Source of the DNA: CAYOUV01 sp964407265
Lineage (GTDB): Bacteria > Chloroflexota > Anaerolineae > Anaerolineales > Villigracilaceae
Length of the DNA stretch: 64,000 nucleotides
Direction of reading: 5' to 3'
Assembly: GCA_964407265.1 (NCBI GenBank)
Contig: CAYOUV010000007.1
Coordinates: 1 to 64,000 of the forward strand
Position 1 is the first letter of the stretch. Every line of letters begins with the position of its first letter. The position numbers and the translations under genes were made by a program. Of the stretch, positions 42,860 to 52,875 are shown one piece after another. The notes beneath the pieces were generated by a model. That model made no database searches. It was not told the DNA's origin and worked only from the letters and a program-made list of their open reading frames with translations.

Positions 42860-44536
42860 TTAGTTTAATGACGACTTCACCTCGTTGAAGAAGTCGTCAT
42901 TCATAAAGTCGCCTTTTTGCATTAAGGATTTGATTTGACCCTCCAACCGGTTTTTTTCTTCAAGTGTCAGTTCTTTGGCGGTGGACACAATGATAGGTAT
43001 GTTGGCTGTTTCTGGTTTGGCTTTGAGCGCATCCAGAACCGAAAACCCATCGAGTTCTGGCATCATCAGGTCCAGGATAACCAGATCGGGGATTTCACGA
43101 TTGATTAGATCAAGGGCTTCTTTGCCATCGCTGGCTTCAAAAAGAACATAATTCCCCTGGGATTGTAAAATGCGTCGGATCAGGCGGCGGGCGTCTGAAC
43201 TATCGTCCACGATAGCGATACGGGGAAAGCGATCGGGAGCCACGCGATTGAGAGCTGCCAATAAGCCTTCCTGAGGTGTTTCTTCCATAACCTTAGACGA
43301 TAGAACCACATCTCTTGTCCAGCCCTCACCCAGTACGTGTTTTTCGGTCGGCATGGTATGGCCGGTACAATTAACAACCACGGTGCTCGAAGGTTTAATT
43401 ACTCCTGCGCGGATCAGTTTGAACAAGCCAGCGAAGGCAACTGCCGCAGCTGGTTCGGCGGAGATGCCTTCCATCTTGGCCAAGACGTGCATGGCGCGGA
43501 AAGCTTCTTCGTCAGTCACGCTCTCGAATACGCCGCTCGATTCCATAGTCTTTTGGCGTAAGATGGTGTAGGCTCGTCCCGGATCCCCAGTTGCGAGTGT
43601 TTCAATGTGAGTGCGAGGGTTTTGTACCACCTCGGCTGTTTCAAGACCACGCTTCCAACCGTCGACCATGGGTGCGCAGCCCTCAACCTGGACAGATGCG
43701 AGCGCTGGTATTCCGTCAACCAACCCAAGAGTCTTTAGTTCGCTAAATCCCTTGTGCACACCAAGCGGCCCCATTCCTCCGCTGATGGATTGAACATACC
43801 AATCAGGTGTCTGCCAGACAGGATTGGTTTCCGCGCCGCCACTATTTGGATCAAGAATAGCTGTCAATTGCTCACTTATTTCCATTGCCATTGTTTTCAT
43901 GGCTTCGACGGATGTAATGGTCTTCGCGCCCATGTCGAGGTAAAGACCACGTTGTTTGGCAAATTCTGCCGCTATCATTTTGGTCTGATCGTAGGAGCCA
44001 GTAATTTTAATAACTTGGCTACCATACAGAGCAATCTCTCGCATCTTGACTGCCGGAACTAGGCTGGTCACGAAAGCCCACAACTTTATCCCGGCGCGGG
44101 CTGCATAGGCCGAGTATGAGATGGCGACATTGCCGGTAGAGGCTGCGACCATTTCTGTTATGCCGGCTTCCTTGAGGGCTGCAATAGTCACCGCTGCCTG
44201 TCGATCTTTGAAGGATGAAGTTGGTTCTTGTCGTTCATCTTTGATGAAAATGTTGGGACAGCCAAGCATCATACCAAGGTTGACGGCTCGAATGAGCGGA
44301 GTTCCACCTTCCCCCAAAGATATGCTTGGATTGGGATTCCGTACAGGCAATAATTCTCGATAGCGCCACAAGTCGAATGGTCGATCAGACAATTGATGTG
44401 GCCAGGTTTTTGCTAAATCCTCATAATCATATTGGGCTTCGCGCCAATTGCTATTGCAATTGGGACAGCTAGCCGATGTAGGAAAATAGGAATCGGTGAA
44501 GCCGCAGTCAAGACATTTAATGACAAAAGATGACAT
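42860..44536 (-). CDS. threonine synthase-like PLP enzyme fused to a C-terminal receiver (REC) domain
   Basis: 558 residues in one frame. An N-terminal zinc ribbon (C8-C11, C24-C27) leads into a fold-type II PLP domain (about 65-430): LGEGGTPLIRA, the PLP lysine in PTSSFKDRQAAVT (K110), ASTGNVAISYSAYAARAG and SISGGMGPLGVHKGF. This matches threonine synthase (O-phosphohomoserine to threonine), though relatives such as cysteate synthase share these motifs. Residues 439-558 are a complete CheY-like receiver: D444/D445, phosphoacceptor D489 in VILDLMMPELDG, T519 and K541. The lysine is followed by Gly, not Pro, as in the last receiver of the neighbouring kinase. AGGAAG precedes the ATG, 24 bases after that kinase gene. 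Stop-free continuity shows a genuine fusion. Confidence 0.9.
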   Translation of the reverse strand: MSSFVIKCLDCGFTDSYFPTSASCPNCNSNWREAQYDYEDLAKTWPHQLSDRPFDLWRYRELLPVRNPNPSISLGEGGTPLIRAVNLGMMLGCPNIFIKDERQEPTSSFKDRQAAVTIAALKEAGITEMVAASTGNVAISYSAYAARAGIKLWAFVTSLVPAVKMREIALYGSQVIKITGSYDQTKMIAAEFAKQRGLYLDMGAKTITSVEAMKTMAMEISEQLTAILDPNSGGAETNPVWQTPDWYVQSISGGMGPLGVHKGFSELKTLGLVDGIPALASVQVEGCAPMVDGWKRGLETAEVVQNPRTHIETLATGDPGRAYTILRQKTMESSGVFESVTDEEAFRAMHVLAKMEGISAEPAAAVAFAGLFKLIRAGVIKPSSTVVVNCTGHTMPTEKHVLGEGWTRDVVLSSKVMEETPQEGLLAALNRVAPDRFPRIAIVDDSSDARRLIRRILQSQGNYVLFEASDGKEALDLINREIPDLVILDLMMPELDGFSVLDALKAKPETANIPIIVSTAKELTLEEKNRLEGQIKSLMQKGDFMNDDFFNEVKSSLN

Positions 44537-44560
44537 TGATTGACTTCCTAAGTATAAAGT

Positions 44561-47500
44561 TTATTTTCTGGCAACTCGTTTGAGAGCTCGATCCAGTGTG
44601 GCGAGAAGATCTTCTTCATTGAGAGAGCCTTTTTTGAGCAAATTTTTCCCAAAATTGTTGAGTTGTTCATGTTGTTCTGGTGTTAAATCACCCCCTGTTA
44701 TTATGAGCACCGGAATATCGCGCAGAGAGTCCGTTGAGCGCATTTTCTCTAAAATATTAAATCCATTCATTTTCGGCATGAATAGGTCCAGGATCACTGC
44801 ATGAGGAGTACGGGTCGTGATGGCTTCCCATCCCTGTTCGCCACCTTCGGCTAAAACCGGCTTGTAACGGCCATGTTGGTTTAAAAGCTTACCGATCAGG
44901 CGCAAGTCATCCGGGTCGTCGTCAATAACCAATACTTCCCGGATGCTGCCGTCGTTATTCAAGCGGTTGAGCGCATTTATCAGGTCATCTTCGATGATCG
45001 GCTTTACGAGATAATCGGCTGCACCGAGGTTGAACCCCTTTTCCTCTTGCTCGAGGATGCTACAAATAATAACCGGCACATCCCGCGTTTCCGGATCTGA
45101 TTTAAGATCATTGATCACTTGCCAGCCATCATAACCTGGCATCATAATATCCAGGGTAACGGCATATGGTTTTAGCTGGCGGACTCGTTCCCTGGCCTTG
45201 GATGGATCGGTTAATGCAACTAGGTGAAATCCTTGCGGTTCGAGATAGCGCTCATAAAGGCTGATGACTTGTTCGTCGTCGTCAATCGCTAGGATAACGC
45301 GTCCATCAATTGGAATGTCGCTGATTTCAGGCGTTTGCTGGACTGGCAGGCTGAAATAAAAGGTGCTCCCCTTGCCGATATCGCTTTGAATGCCTATGCG
45401 TCCGCCGTGCATTTGTACTAGATGTTGACAGATAGAGAGTCCCAAACCTGTGCCACCGGTCTTACGTGTAGGCGAGGTATCGACCTGGGAGAATGGTTGG
45501 AAAAGTTTGGTTTGGTCATCCGGGGAAATTCCTGGGCCAGTATCAGTGACACTGATCATTATCTCAGGTTTTCCCGTTGGACCGGAATTAATTGAGGTGG
45601 AGACGGTAATCGTGCCCTCTTCAGTAAATTTGGATGCGTTTGATAGTAGATTGAGTAATATCTGGCGGACTCTCATTGGGTCTGCACGAATAACCGGCAG
45701 GTCTGTCGAAATGTTTTTGACAAGTTTGATCGGTTTGTCCTTGACCAACCCCACTACTGTTGACATCACGCTTGAGATCAGGTCGGCAGCGTTGACATCC
45801 TCGAATGACAACTCCATTTTCCCTGCTTCGATTTTGGACAAGTCCAGGATGTCATTGATCAGCCCTAAAAGGTGTTGGCCGGAATTGTATATTGCACCGA
45901 GATCTTGATTTTGCAAATCAGTGACTGGACCATCGATGCCTTTTAGGATGACGCGCGAGAAACCAATGATGGAGTTCAGAGGGGTACGCAATTCATGGCT
46001 CATATTCGCCAGGAATTGGCTCTTCAGTCGATCGATTTCACGCATCTCTCGGACAGCTTCCTGGGACAATTCATATGAGCGTGCATTGTCAATCGCAACT
46101 GCGATTTGATCTGCCAGGATTTGTAGAATGGCAATATCGTCTTGGGTAAACGCGCCTACCTCAGTCGCTTGAAGATCCAGGGCACCGATCACTCGGTTGC
46201 CGACCCGAAGAGGGATACCGACTTCGGCTCGGGTCTCCGGAAGGAGTGGATTGGGGCGATGAATCGGATCGCTGGCTGTGTCGTTGACCACTTTGGGTTC
46301 CCCGGCAGCTGTGGTCGAACCAATAACGGATTTCGAGCCTACGGCCAGGGAGTGTTGGCGGTGCTTCATTTCTTCACCCGCCTCTCCCGTAGCTTCCCTG
46401 AGAACAGCGTTGAAGCCGGTCTCTTCAATGATGAAGATTGCCGCATGGTAGAACCCGAGGCGTTCACTGATCAGGTTGACCGTACGGCTGAAGAGTGTGT
46501 CCAGGTCAAGGGTGGACGTCACCAAGCGACCGATTTCAGCTGCAGCAGCCAAATATTCGTTCTGGCGGACGATGGCTTCTTCGGAAAATTTTCGCTCGGT
46601 AATATCCCTGGCGACCCAAAAAACCTGGTCATCATTCAGCCTGGATAGCGTAGCATCAAACCAGTATTCTTGATCGTCGATTAGTAAAGGATATTCGATT
46701 TTAATTGGATTACCGGATTCAAGCGCCTGTTCGATTGCTTCTAAAAACGGCTTATGGATTTCCGGAGGGAATATGTCAGTCATCTTTTGGCCGATCAATT
46801 CCTCTGGGGGCAGGAACAGACGGGATGGATTCGTCGGGGCAATGCGCAGATATCGTGTATCCTTATCAACGATTAGGATCACGTCATTCATTGATGCAAA
46901 CAATGTTCTTAATTCAAGCTCAGATTGCTTGCGTTCGAGAGCGACGGATACCTGATTGGCAATGAAGGAAAGTGTTTCTCGATCCCGCTCAGTTAGGCGC
47001 TCACTCGTTTTATAAGTTTGTACTACTACGACACCCAGGGATTTATCACCGCTTCTGAGTGGGACACCCAACCAATCCACAGCTCGGGTACCAAGCGGTT
47101 CCACCTGGCCACTTTCTACCAGTTCATCAAAGCGAGCTGGAGTTGCTAGCAGAGCCTGACCCGTTTTGAGAACATAGCTGGTCAAATTTTTGCCTGGTTT
47201 TTGAGGCTCCCAGGCTGAATTGTGTTGGTCAATGAAATATGGGAAACTGAGCAAGTCACTGGCTTCATCATAAAGGGCTACATAAAAGTTCTCTGCCGGC
47301 ATAAGCGTTTTTACCGCATCATGAACGGAATGCAATACCGATGAAATGTTTTCGGCTGTCAGCGCAGCTTCAGCAATCTGAAATATTGCTTCTTGTATTT
47401 TTTCATTGCGCTTACGTTCAGTGATGTCCTTGAAAACGCCTCGATACCCAACAGTGTTCTCGGCGGTATCCAGAATGGGCACACCACTTGCCAGGAAGGT

Positions 47501-49207
47501 GACTTCCTCGCCCTGATTTGAAAAGCTGTGAATTTCCAAATCAGTCAAAGGTTGTTTGTTTCGTATCGCGTTGGTCAGCATGCCTTCGGTTTGCTGCTTG
47601 TCTTTTTCTGAAACGAAGGTTTTAAATGGCTGGCCAATGATTTCATCGGGTTGATATCCGAGAACTTCGCTTACGCGCTCCGATATATACCGGTATGTTC
47701 CTTTTTGATCCACTTCCCAAACCAAGTCCGCACTGCTTAATGCCACGTCCCGGAAGCGAGACTCCGATTCTTCAATAGCCTGGAATAAACGCGCGTTTCC
47801 GACAGCGAACCCGACTTGGCGTCCGATGGACGTCGCCAGCTCCAAAGTGTTTTGGTTAATTGAGTTAGCTTTTTTCTTGAAAGTGCAGAGCGTACCAAGT
47901 ACCTGACCTTTTAATTCGAGAGGAACCCCTAAATATGTGTTGTAACCCGCTTTGATTACATTCGAGACATCCACCGGTGCGCCCTGTCGGATATCGTCGA
48001 GAGAGATCGCCTCACGGGATTGGAAAACCGCCTCGCATAACGACCCCTCTAATCCTTCAGCAGGATCTTCGGGCTGAGGAAACGGTAGCCCCAATTGAAC
48101 CACGCGTTCCAGTTTTCCGCGGGTGTTGTTGTACATTGTGATGAGTCCCCCATCAAAGCCCATTGTCTGTAAGGTTTTTTCCAAAACCGTACTTAAAATT
48201 TGGCGAATGTCTAGCGTTTGGCTGGCAGAACTGATGACATCATTCAGGGTAGCGAGTTGGCTGCTGCGTTCACGAATCTGTTCGAATAAATTGGCGTTTT
48301 GAATTGCAATGGCAGCCTGGTTTGAAATCGCTGAGAGCAAATCCCGATGGTGCTCGGTGTATAAATTAGCAATTTCTGTGCTCTGAACAGCAATTGCTCC
48401 CATCACCTGTTCTCCGGCCAGCATGGGTACTCCTAGCCAGGATAGTGCTGGAGCAGTATTGCCAAGCGGTATAAATTCAATATTCAATTGTTGCATTTGA
48501 TCCTGAACGTTGCCATTTAAAAGGAGCGCTTCGCCGTGTGTGAGGATGTAATCAGTCAAACCTTGTCCGATGGGTCGCGTAGAGGATTCAACTGGTTGGT
48601 TATCGTTGATTGCAAGCGGGAAATTAATTTCGTTTTTTTCGGCTTCGAATAAAGCGATAAAGAAGTTGGTTGTGTCCAACAATCGAGATGAGAATTGGTA
48701 GATAGTTTGCGCAATCGAATCGATGCTGAGCTGGGATGAGAGCATTCGGCTCATTTCGTTCAAGATGGCTAATTCTTCTGCGCGCTCTTGTGATTGTTGG
48801 AATAATTGGGCATTTTCAATTGCTAAAGTGAGCTGATCTGTAACTTGTTTAATCAGCAGTTGTTCTTCCTGGTCCCAGGTGCGTTGATTATCTTCATCAA
48901 TCACTTGTAGCGTAGCCCAACTTTGATTGTCTAGCGGAAATGCCATTGCCATGCTGGCTGGCGTGCCTGCGGAGCTACTTGTTGTCAGGGTTTTTAGTGG
49001 GTGCAGGGGACCAGTTAATGACCGAGTACGCGGCCGGGTTGAGACCGGGGTAGCGGCACTGGTTGGCTTGATGTCCCCTGATTGCTTTACCGTTTGGCGC
49101 TTAATTTCCTTCGAGGTTGCCCTCTTTTGTTCACGGGGGGCAGCTTCTTCCTTCTTAATTTCCTCAAAGAATTTGTCAAGCCGGTTGTCTATTTGCTTCT
49201 TCGACAT
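44561..49207 (-). CDS. giant soluble hybrid histidine kinase with GAF and PAS domains and two receivers
   Basis: 1548 residues, no membrane segment. Order: a charged N-terminal helix and Pro/Thr/Ser-rich linker (1-85), an isolated C-terminal half of a GAF domain (about 87-137), GAF (141-310), GAF (315-475), PAS (480-600), GAF (605-760), PAS (763-873), GAF (885-1045), HisKA with phosphoacceptor H1071 (FLANMSHELRTPLN), HATPase_c (N1186-N1190, DTGPGI 1222-1227, GGTGLGL 1251-1257), receiver 1 (D1309-D1311, phosphoacceptor D1353, K1402) and receiver 2 (D1429/D1430, phosphoacceptor D1474, T1504, K1525 or K1526). All catalytic motifs are intact. It overlaps the parA-like gene by 32 bases. It is the only kinase in the operon, so it is the likely output of the four receptors upstream. 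Confidence 0.9.
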   Translation of the reverse strand: MSKKQIDNRLDKFFEEIKKEEAAPREQKRATSKEIKRQTVKQSGDIKPTSAATPVSTRPRTRSLTGPLHPLKTLTTSSSAGTPASMAMAFPLDNQSWATLQVIDEDNQRTWDQEEQLLIKQVTDQLTLAIENAQLFQQSQERAEELAILNEMSRMLSSQLSIDSIAQTIYQFSSRLLDTTNFFIALFEAEKNEINFPLAINDNQPVESSTRPIGQGLTDYILTHGEALLLNGNVQDQMQQLNIEFIPLGNTAPALSWLGVPMLAGEQVMGAIAVQSTEIANLYTEHHRDLLSAISNQAAIAIQNANLFEQIRERSSQLATLNDVISSASQTLDIRQILSTVLEKTLQTMGFDGGLITMYNNTRGKLERVVQLGLPFPQPEDPAEGLEGSLCEAVFQSREAISLDDIRQGAPVDVSNVIKAGYNTYLGVPLELKGQVLGTLCTFKKKANSINQNTLELATSIGRQVGFAVGNARLFQAIEESESRFRDVALSSADLVWEVDQKGTYRYISERVSEVLGYQPDEIIGQPFKTFVSEKDKQQTEGMLTNAIRNKQPLTDLEIHSFSNQGEEVTFLASGVPILDTAENTVGYRGVFKDITERKRNEKIQEAIFQIAEAALTAENISSVLHSVHDAVKTLMPAENFYVALYDEASDLLSFPYFIDQHNSAWEPQKPGKNLTSYVLKTGQALLATPARFDELVESGQVEPLGTRAVDWLGVPLRSGDKSLGVVVVQTYKTSERLTERDRETLSFIANQVSVALERKQSELELRTLFASMNDVILIVDKDTRYLRIAPTNPSRLFLPPEELIGQKMTDIFPPEIHKPFLEAIEQALESGNPIKIEYPLLIDDQEYWFDATLSRLNDDQVFWVARDITERKFSEEAIVRQNEYLAAAAEIGRLVTSTLDLDTLFSRTVNLISERLGFYHAAIFIIEETGFNAVLREATGEAGEEMKHRQHSLAVGSKSVIGSTTAAGEPKVVNDTASDPIHRPNPLLPETRAEVGIPLRVGNRVIGALDLQATEVGAFTQDDIAILQILADQIAVAIDNARSYELSQEAVREMREIDRLKSQFLANMSHELRTPLNSIIGFSRVILKGIDGPVTDLQNQDLGAIYNSGQHLLGLINDILDLSKIEAGKMELSFEDVNAADLISSVMSTVVGLVKDKPIKLVKNISTDLPVIRADPMRVRQILLNLLSNASKFTEEGTITVSTSINSGPTGKPEIMISVTDTGPGISPDDQTKLFQPFSQVDTSPTRKTGGTGLGLSICQHLVQMHGGRIGIQSDIGKGSTFYFSLPVQQTPEISDIPIDGRVILAIDDDEQVISLYERYLEPQGFHLVALTDPSKARERVRQLKPYAVTLDIMMPGYDGWQVINDLKSDPETRDVPVIICSILEQEEKGFNLGAADYLVKPIIEDDLINALNRLNNDGSIREVLVIDDDPDDLRLIGKLLNQHGRYKPVLAEGGEQGWEAITTRTPHAVILDLFMPKMNGFNILEKMRSTDSLRDIPVLIITGGDLTPEQHEQLNNFGKNLLKKGSLNEEDLLATLDRALKRVARK

Positions 49208-49961
49208 ATCTAATTAGCTCCTGGGCCAGTATCCGATATTGTTGTGAGCCTCGGCTATTTGGTTTGTAACGAGTAATAGGTAAACCCACGATTGGGCTTT
49301 CGCGGAGTTTTGTATCTATTTCAATCACTGTCTCAAGCAACCCCTCTTCGAAAGTATTGCGCAGTTGCCCTTCGATATTGCGATGAGTCCTGTTGCGCCT
49401 ATCCAATAATGTGATCAGGATTCTATACACAAGGGATGGGTTGTTTTCCTCGCGAATGCGTTTGATAAGAGACATCATATTTCTCAAGGCATAAGCTGAA
49501 AAATACTCAGCTTGTGTGGGGATAATGAGTAATTGAGCAGCACATAGGGCGTTGGTTGTTATCGCCCCAAGGGATGGGGGGCAATCAATAATCACATAGT
49601 CAAAAGGCAATGAACCCGCTGCTTCAAACGCATACCGGAGCGTGTTTCTGAAGTCCATGCGCATGGGAAGAAATTGCTCCGCATTCTCGATGGTTGCACT
49701 GGAAGGAATTATGTCGAGGTTTTCGATTTCAGTTGCGGCACAGGCATCAAGGATTGGGGCGCCTTCGATTAGTATTTGACTGGAAGTTGGACGATCTGTG
49801 TCCTGCTCGAATCCGAGTGCCAGTGAGAGGTTTGCTTGTGGGTCAAGATCAATTAGCAAAACCCGGCGACCCTGTTCCGCTAGCGAAGCTCCTAAGGAAA
49901 GGCATGTGGTCGTTTTGGCGACCCCGCCTTTTTCATTTGAAATCGTGATTATATAAGACAT
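49176..49961 (-). CDS. ParA/Soj-family ATPase without ParB
   Basis: 261 residues. The deviant Walker A is KGGVAKTTT (residues 11-19), Walker A' is LIDLDPQANLSLALG and Walker B is YVIIDCPPS, all typical of ParA/MinD ATPases that form ATP-dependent dimers and make gradients on DNA or membrane. There is no parB, no parS-like array and no N-terminal DNA-binding helix, so chromosome segregation is unlikely. It sits between the last receptor (gap 13) and the giant kinase (overlap 32). By analogy with ParC, PpfA and similar orphan ParAs, positioning a protein cluster is the best guess. Confidence 0.88.
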   Translation of the reverse strand: MSYIITISNEKGGVAKTTTCLSLGASLAEQGRRVLLIDLDPQANLSLALGFEQDTDRPTSSQILIEGAPILDACAATEIENLDIIPSSATIENAEQFLPMRMDFRNTLRYAFEAAGSLPFDYVIIDCPPSLGAITTNALCAAQLLIIPTQAEYFSAYALRNMMSLIKRIREENNPSLVYRILITLLDRRNRTHRNIEGQLRNTFEEGLLETVIEIDTKLRESPIVGLPITRYKPNSRGSQQYRILAQELIRYVEEANRQPA

Positions 49962-49974
49962 AGTAAATTTGCCT

Positions 49975-52854
49975 TCATTTCAGTTTTTTGGGCGATTCGC
50001 TAGGTGGGATATCGGAGTCGGCGATACTTTGTTTTTTTTGATCCGATATGGTTTGCGGAACGATTTGAACTTGGGTAGCACCAAGGACATCCTTAAGCTC
50101 GCTGATAGCAGTTTGGAGCATTGTCTGTGGATCATTGGTACTGCGGATCTTGGTTGTGATTTCAGTGACAAGGCGTTCACGTTCGGCACGTCGCTGGGTT
50201 TCTGCATAAAGGCGGGCACTCTCTAAAGCCGAACCGATCTGGTCGGCGAGGGTTTGTGCCAGCTCTATTTCGTCTTGATTCCAGGTTGGTTCATTGGCGG
50301 ATTTTTGCAAGCGAATAGATCCGATGAATTCTCCACGAATCTCGATTGGAATTCCTAGTGATTTCCCGTCTTTACTGCTGGTCACCTGACCTTCAGAAGC
50401 AGATAGGGCAAGTTTATCCTTCCACTCCCCTGAAATTTCGCGAACCAGGTTTTTGCGCCCAATATATCCGATGCCCGGTTTTGATTGGAGTAATTTTCGC
50501 CATGCATCTCGGCTTAATTCGCCATAGGCGCGCCCAGCTGCGTCCAAAGCCGACTGACCTTCATCAAAGAGACGTGCATTTTCGATGGCAACCGCAACCT
50601 GGTCCGCTAAGATTTGGAGCGTAGTGATATCTTCCTCGCTGAAAGCGGCCTCTTGCATACTTTGGACATCCAGTGCGCCCAGAATTTCCCCGCCAGCGAT
50701 CAGCGGAAGCGCCATTTCAGAACGCGTATCGGGCAAATCGGGATTATTAAAGAAGACAGCATCTTGACCGACATCCAATGCAATGCGCGGTTTACCAGAA
50801 CCGGTTGCATACCCGACCAATCCAAGCTCGCCCACTTTTAATTTGTGGTTGCGAGCAAGCATTTTTTGACCACCCGGACTATTGGCAGCCTGCAATACGG
50901 CATATTCCTCGTGCTCGTCAAGCAGGAATATACCCACATGATAGAAACCAAAACGGTCACTGATGAGATGTGTCACCTGATTGAGCAGCGTCTCAATTTC
51001 GCGGATGTTAGCTGCGGCATTGCCAACTTCGGTGGCCGTACGAAGTTGTACTGCGCGTCGCTCAAGTTGTTCGGTACGTTCTGCTACGCGTACTTCCAAA
51101 TTATTTACAAGATCGCGCAACTGGGTTGTCATGATATTGAACGTAGAAGCCAGGTCGCCAATCTCGTCACTCGTGGAGACCCTGGCACGAGCATTCAAAT
51201 CACCTTCGGCGATTAAGGTTGCGGTTTCGCTCAATTCGGAAATCGGTTGGGTTAAGGCGCGCGTAATCCACAAAGCGACGACCGTTGTAAGACTCGCAAT
51301 GAGGATACCGAGTAAGGTAAGCGAGCGGGTTTGATTGCGGAGCGGTGCCTCAAAGACAGCCTTGGATTGGGCGAAAACAACATACCAGGGTTCGTATTTC
51401 ATCTGCGAGACCCCAACAGTATCGATAGGTGGCTGCACGTCGGTTCCGCCAGGAGACTTGAGCAGCATGGCATCGAAAATTGGCTGATCTTTGGAATTCT
51501 GAAGACCTTGCTCCAAGCCGGGCAGTTCGACCGATACACTTGAAATTGGACCAGGAGGCAGGCGGTTCATGGTTTGAAGCGAAGCGATAATTGGATACGA
51601 GATCGAAGCACCGTACTTCATGACCAAATTTGTGTCATAGCCATGGGCCAGGAAGACAAAATTCTCATCCAAAACAGCAGCAAATGAATTCGGGCCGGCT
51701 GTATTATTAAAATGATTTACAAGTTGTTGAAATTTGTAGGCATTATACTTAACGCGAATAATCCCAACGATTTGACCGGACACAGCGCGTACGGGAGCGC
51801 TGAAATAAATATATGTATTCTGTTTGTCTGGAGAGTATTCGACTGATGATACATATGGAAGCCCGGATTTGTATGGCTCATAATAATAGTGTTGGTTGTA
51901 TTCGCGCTTTCCGATATTACCGGGCTGGGTATCCAGGAGGTTTATCCCGCGATAATCCAGAAGTGCATATGACTCGATGAATATCAAGTCCTTTCGATTG
52001 AGAGCCCTCAAAGCTTGTGCTGCATTGAAATCGATTGTGGAACTTGAAAGACTGCTTGAATTGTGGGTAATTAAGTATTCCGAAAAAATTGGCGTCTGGC
52101 CTTCAACACGGATTGCATTCAGGTTTGATTGGATAAAGGCGTCCAGGCTGTTAGCAACCTGTAGCGCGCTTCCAAGCAGAACCTCATCTTGGCTTTGAGA
52201 TAGTGTTGTTCGTAGCGTGCGATTTCCAATGAATCCCAAAATGATTGTTGGGATGAGAGCTGCAACCAGTAAAGCCGAAGTGATTTTGGTATAGAGACTT
52301 AACCGCCTGGCATTGCGAATAACAACTACAAAATACAGCAAAGCCAATGTAGTTCCTATGATCGGATATATTTTTGTCAATACGGGATCTGGAGTCTGGC
52401 GATAGGGTGGGGCATATAAGTCGTACAGAATGATTCCCGCTCCCGTAAGGATTCCAATTCCGGAATATAAACCGGTTTGAGATGATGGAAGTGCCAGGAT
52501 GGCTATAATCGAGGCGAGGATTGCGGCAATGATTCCAAATATAAAACCCAGGCCATCGGTTAAGGTGGATCGCAAAGCCAAGGCTATCAACAGGCTTGCT
52601 ATTAATAATTTAGCACCTTGATCGACATTCCCCCCCTGGATCCTAATTGCAGATAAAGTAGCGAGCAGGACAAATATTATTACAACAGCCAGATCGGCCC
52701 AGGATTGCCACAGCTGTGTTTTTGAGGCAATTGAAAAAGCAATAAATGCATTAGCTAAGGCGGCAACCGCAATCAAAATAGCAGCAATAAAACCATTGCG
52801 ACGGCGCAGGGTTATCGCGTCTCTTTTCAGGGTTTGCGTATCAAGTGTGGTCAT
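49975..52854 (-). CDS. membrane GAF receptor D (7TM-dCache-HAMP-GAF), no output domain
   Basis: 959 residues. About seven N-terminal membrane segments (20-212) precede a large extracytoplasmic dCache-like sensor (about 215-505; YYYEPYKSGLPYVSSVEYS, YIYFSAPVRAVSGQIVGIIRVKY). Then come a membrane segment (520-542), HAMP (543-595, with SDEIGDLASTFNIMTTQL), coiled coil VAERTEQLERR, and GAF (about 605-770, FGFYHVGIFLLDEHEEYAVL). After these are a partial GAF (about 840-905, IPIEIRGEFIGSIRLQ) and a terminal helix-strand module (RERLVTEITTKIRS onward). There is no kinase, GGDEF or chemoreceptor signalling domain. It is third from the end of the receptor block, followed by the parA-like gene. Confidence 0.85.
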   Translation of the reverse strand: MTTLDTQTLKRDAITLRRRNGFIAAILIAVAALANAFIAFSIASKTQLWQSWADLAVVIIFVLLATLSAIRIQGGNVDQGAKLLIASLLIALALRSTLTDGLGFIFGIIAAILASIIAILALPSSQTGLYSGIGILTGAGIILYDLYAPPYRQTPDPVLTKIYPIIGTTLALLYFVVVIRNARRLSLYTKITSALLVAALIPTIILGFIGNRTLRTTLSQSQDEVLLGSALQVANSLDAFIQSNLNAIRVEGQTPIFSEYLITHNSSSLSSSTIDFNAAQALRALNRKDLIFIESYALLDYRGINLLDTQPGNIGKREYNQHYYYEPYKSGLPYVSSVEYSPDKQNTYIYFSAPVRAVSGQIVGIIRVKYNAYKFQQLVNHFNNTAGPNSFAAVLDENFVFLAHGYDTNLVMKYGASISYPIIASLQTMNRLPPGPISSVSVELPGLEQGLQNSKDQPIFDAMLLKSPGGTDVQPPIDTVGVSQMKYEPWYVVFAQSKAVFEAPLRNQTRSLTLLGILIASLTTVVALWITRALTQPISELSETATLIAEGDLNARARVSTSDEIGDLASTFNIMTTQLRDLVNNLEVRVAERTEQLERRAVQLRTATEVGNAAANIREIETLLNQVTHLISDRFGFYHVGIFLLDEHEEYAVLQAANSPGGQKMLARNHKLKVGELGLVGYATGSGKPRIALDVGQDAVFFNNPDLPDTRSEMALPLIAGGEILGALDVQSMQEAAFSEEDITTLQILADQVAVAIENARLFDEGQSALDAAGRAYGELSRDAWRKLLQSKPGIGYIGRKNLVREISGEWKDKLALSASEGQVTSSKDGKSLGIPIEIRGEFIGSIRLQKSANEPTWNQDEIELAQTLADQIGSALESARLYAETQRRAERERLVTEITTKIRSTNDPQTMLQTAISELKDVLGATQVQIVPQTISDQKKQSIADSDIPPSESPKKLK

Positions 52855-52875
52855 AAGTCTTTTCTATTCACAATG

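Noticed and set aside
42860..44536. Two separate genes (thrC and a small response regulator) joined by error.
   Set aside because: The frame runs without interruption through the junction, and there is no internal stop, ribosome site or ATG placed for a separate receiver near residue 439.
49176..49961. A chromosome or plasmid partition locus.
   Set aside because: There is no ParB, no parS-like repeats, no replication gene or iterons, and the gene is locked inside a signalling operon.
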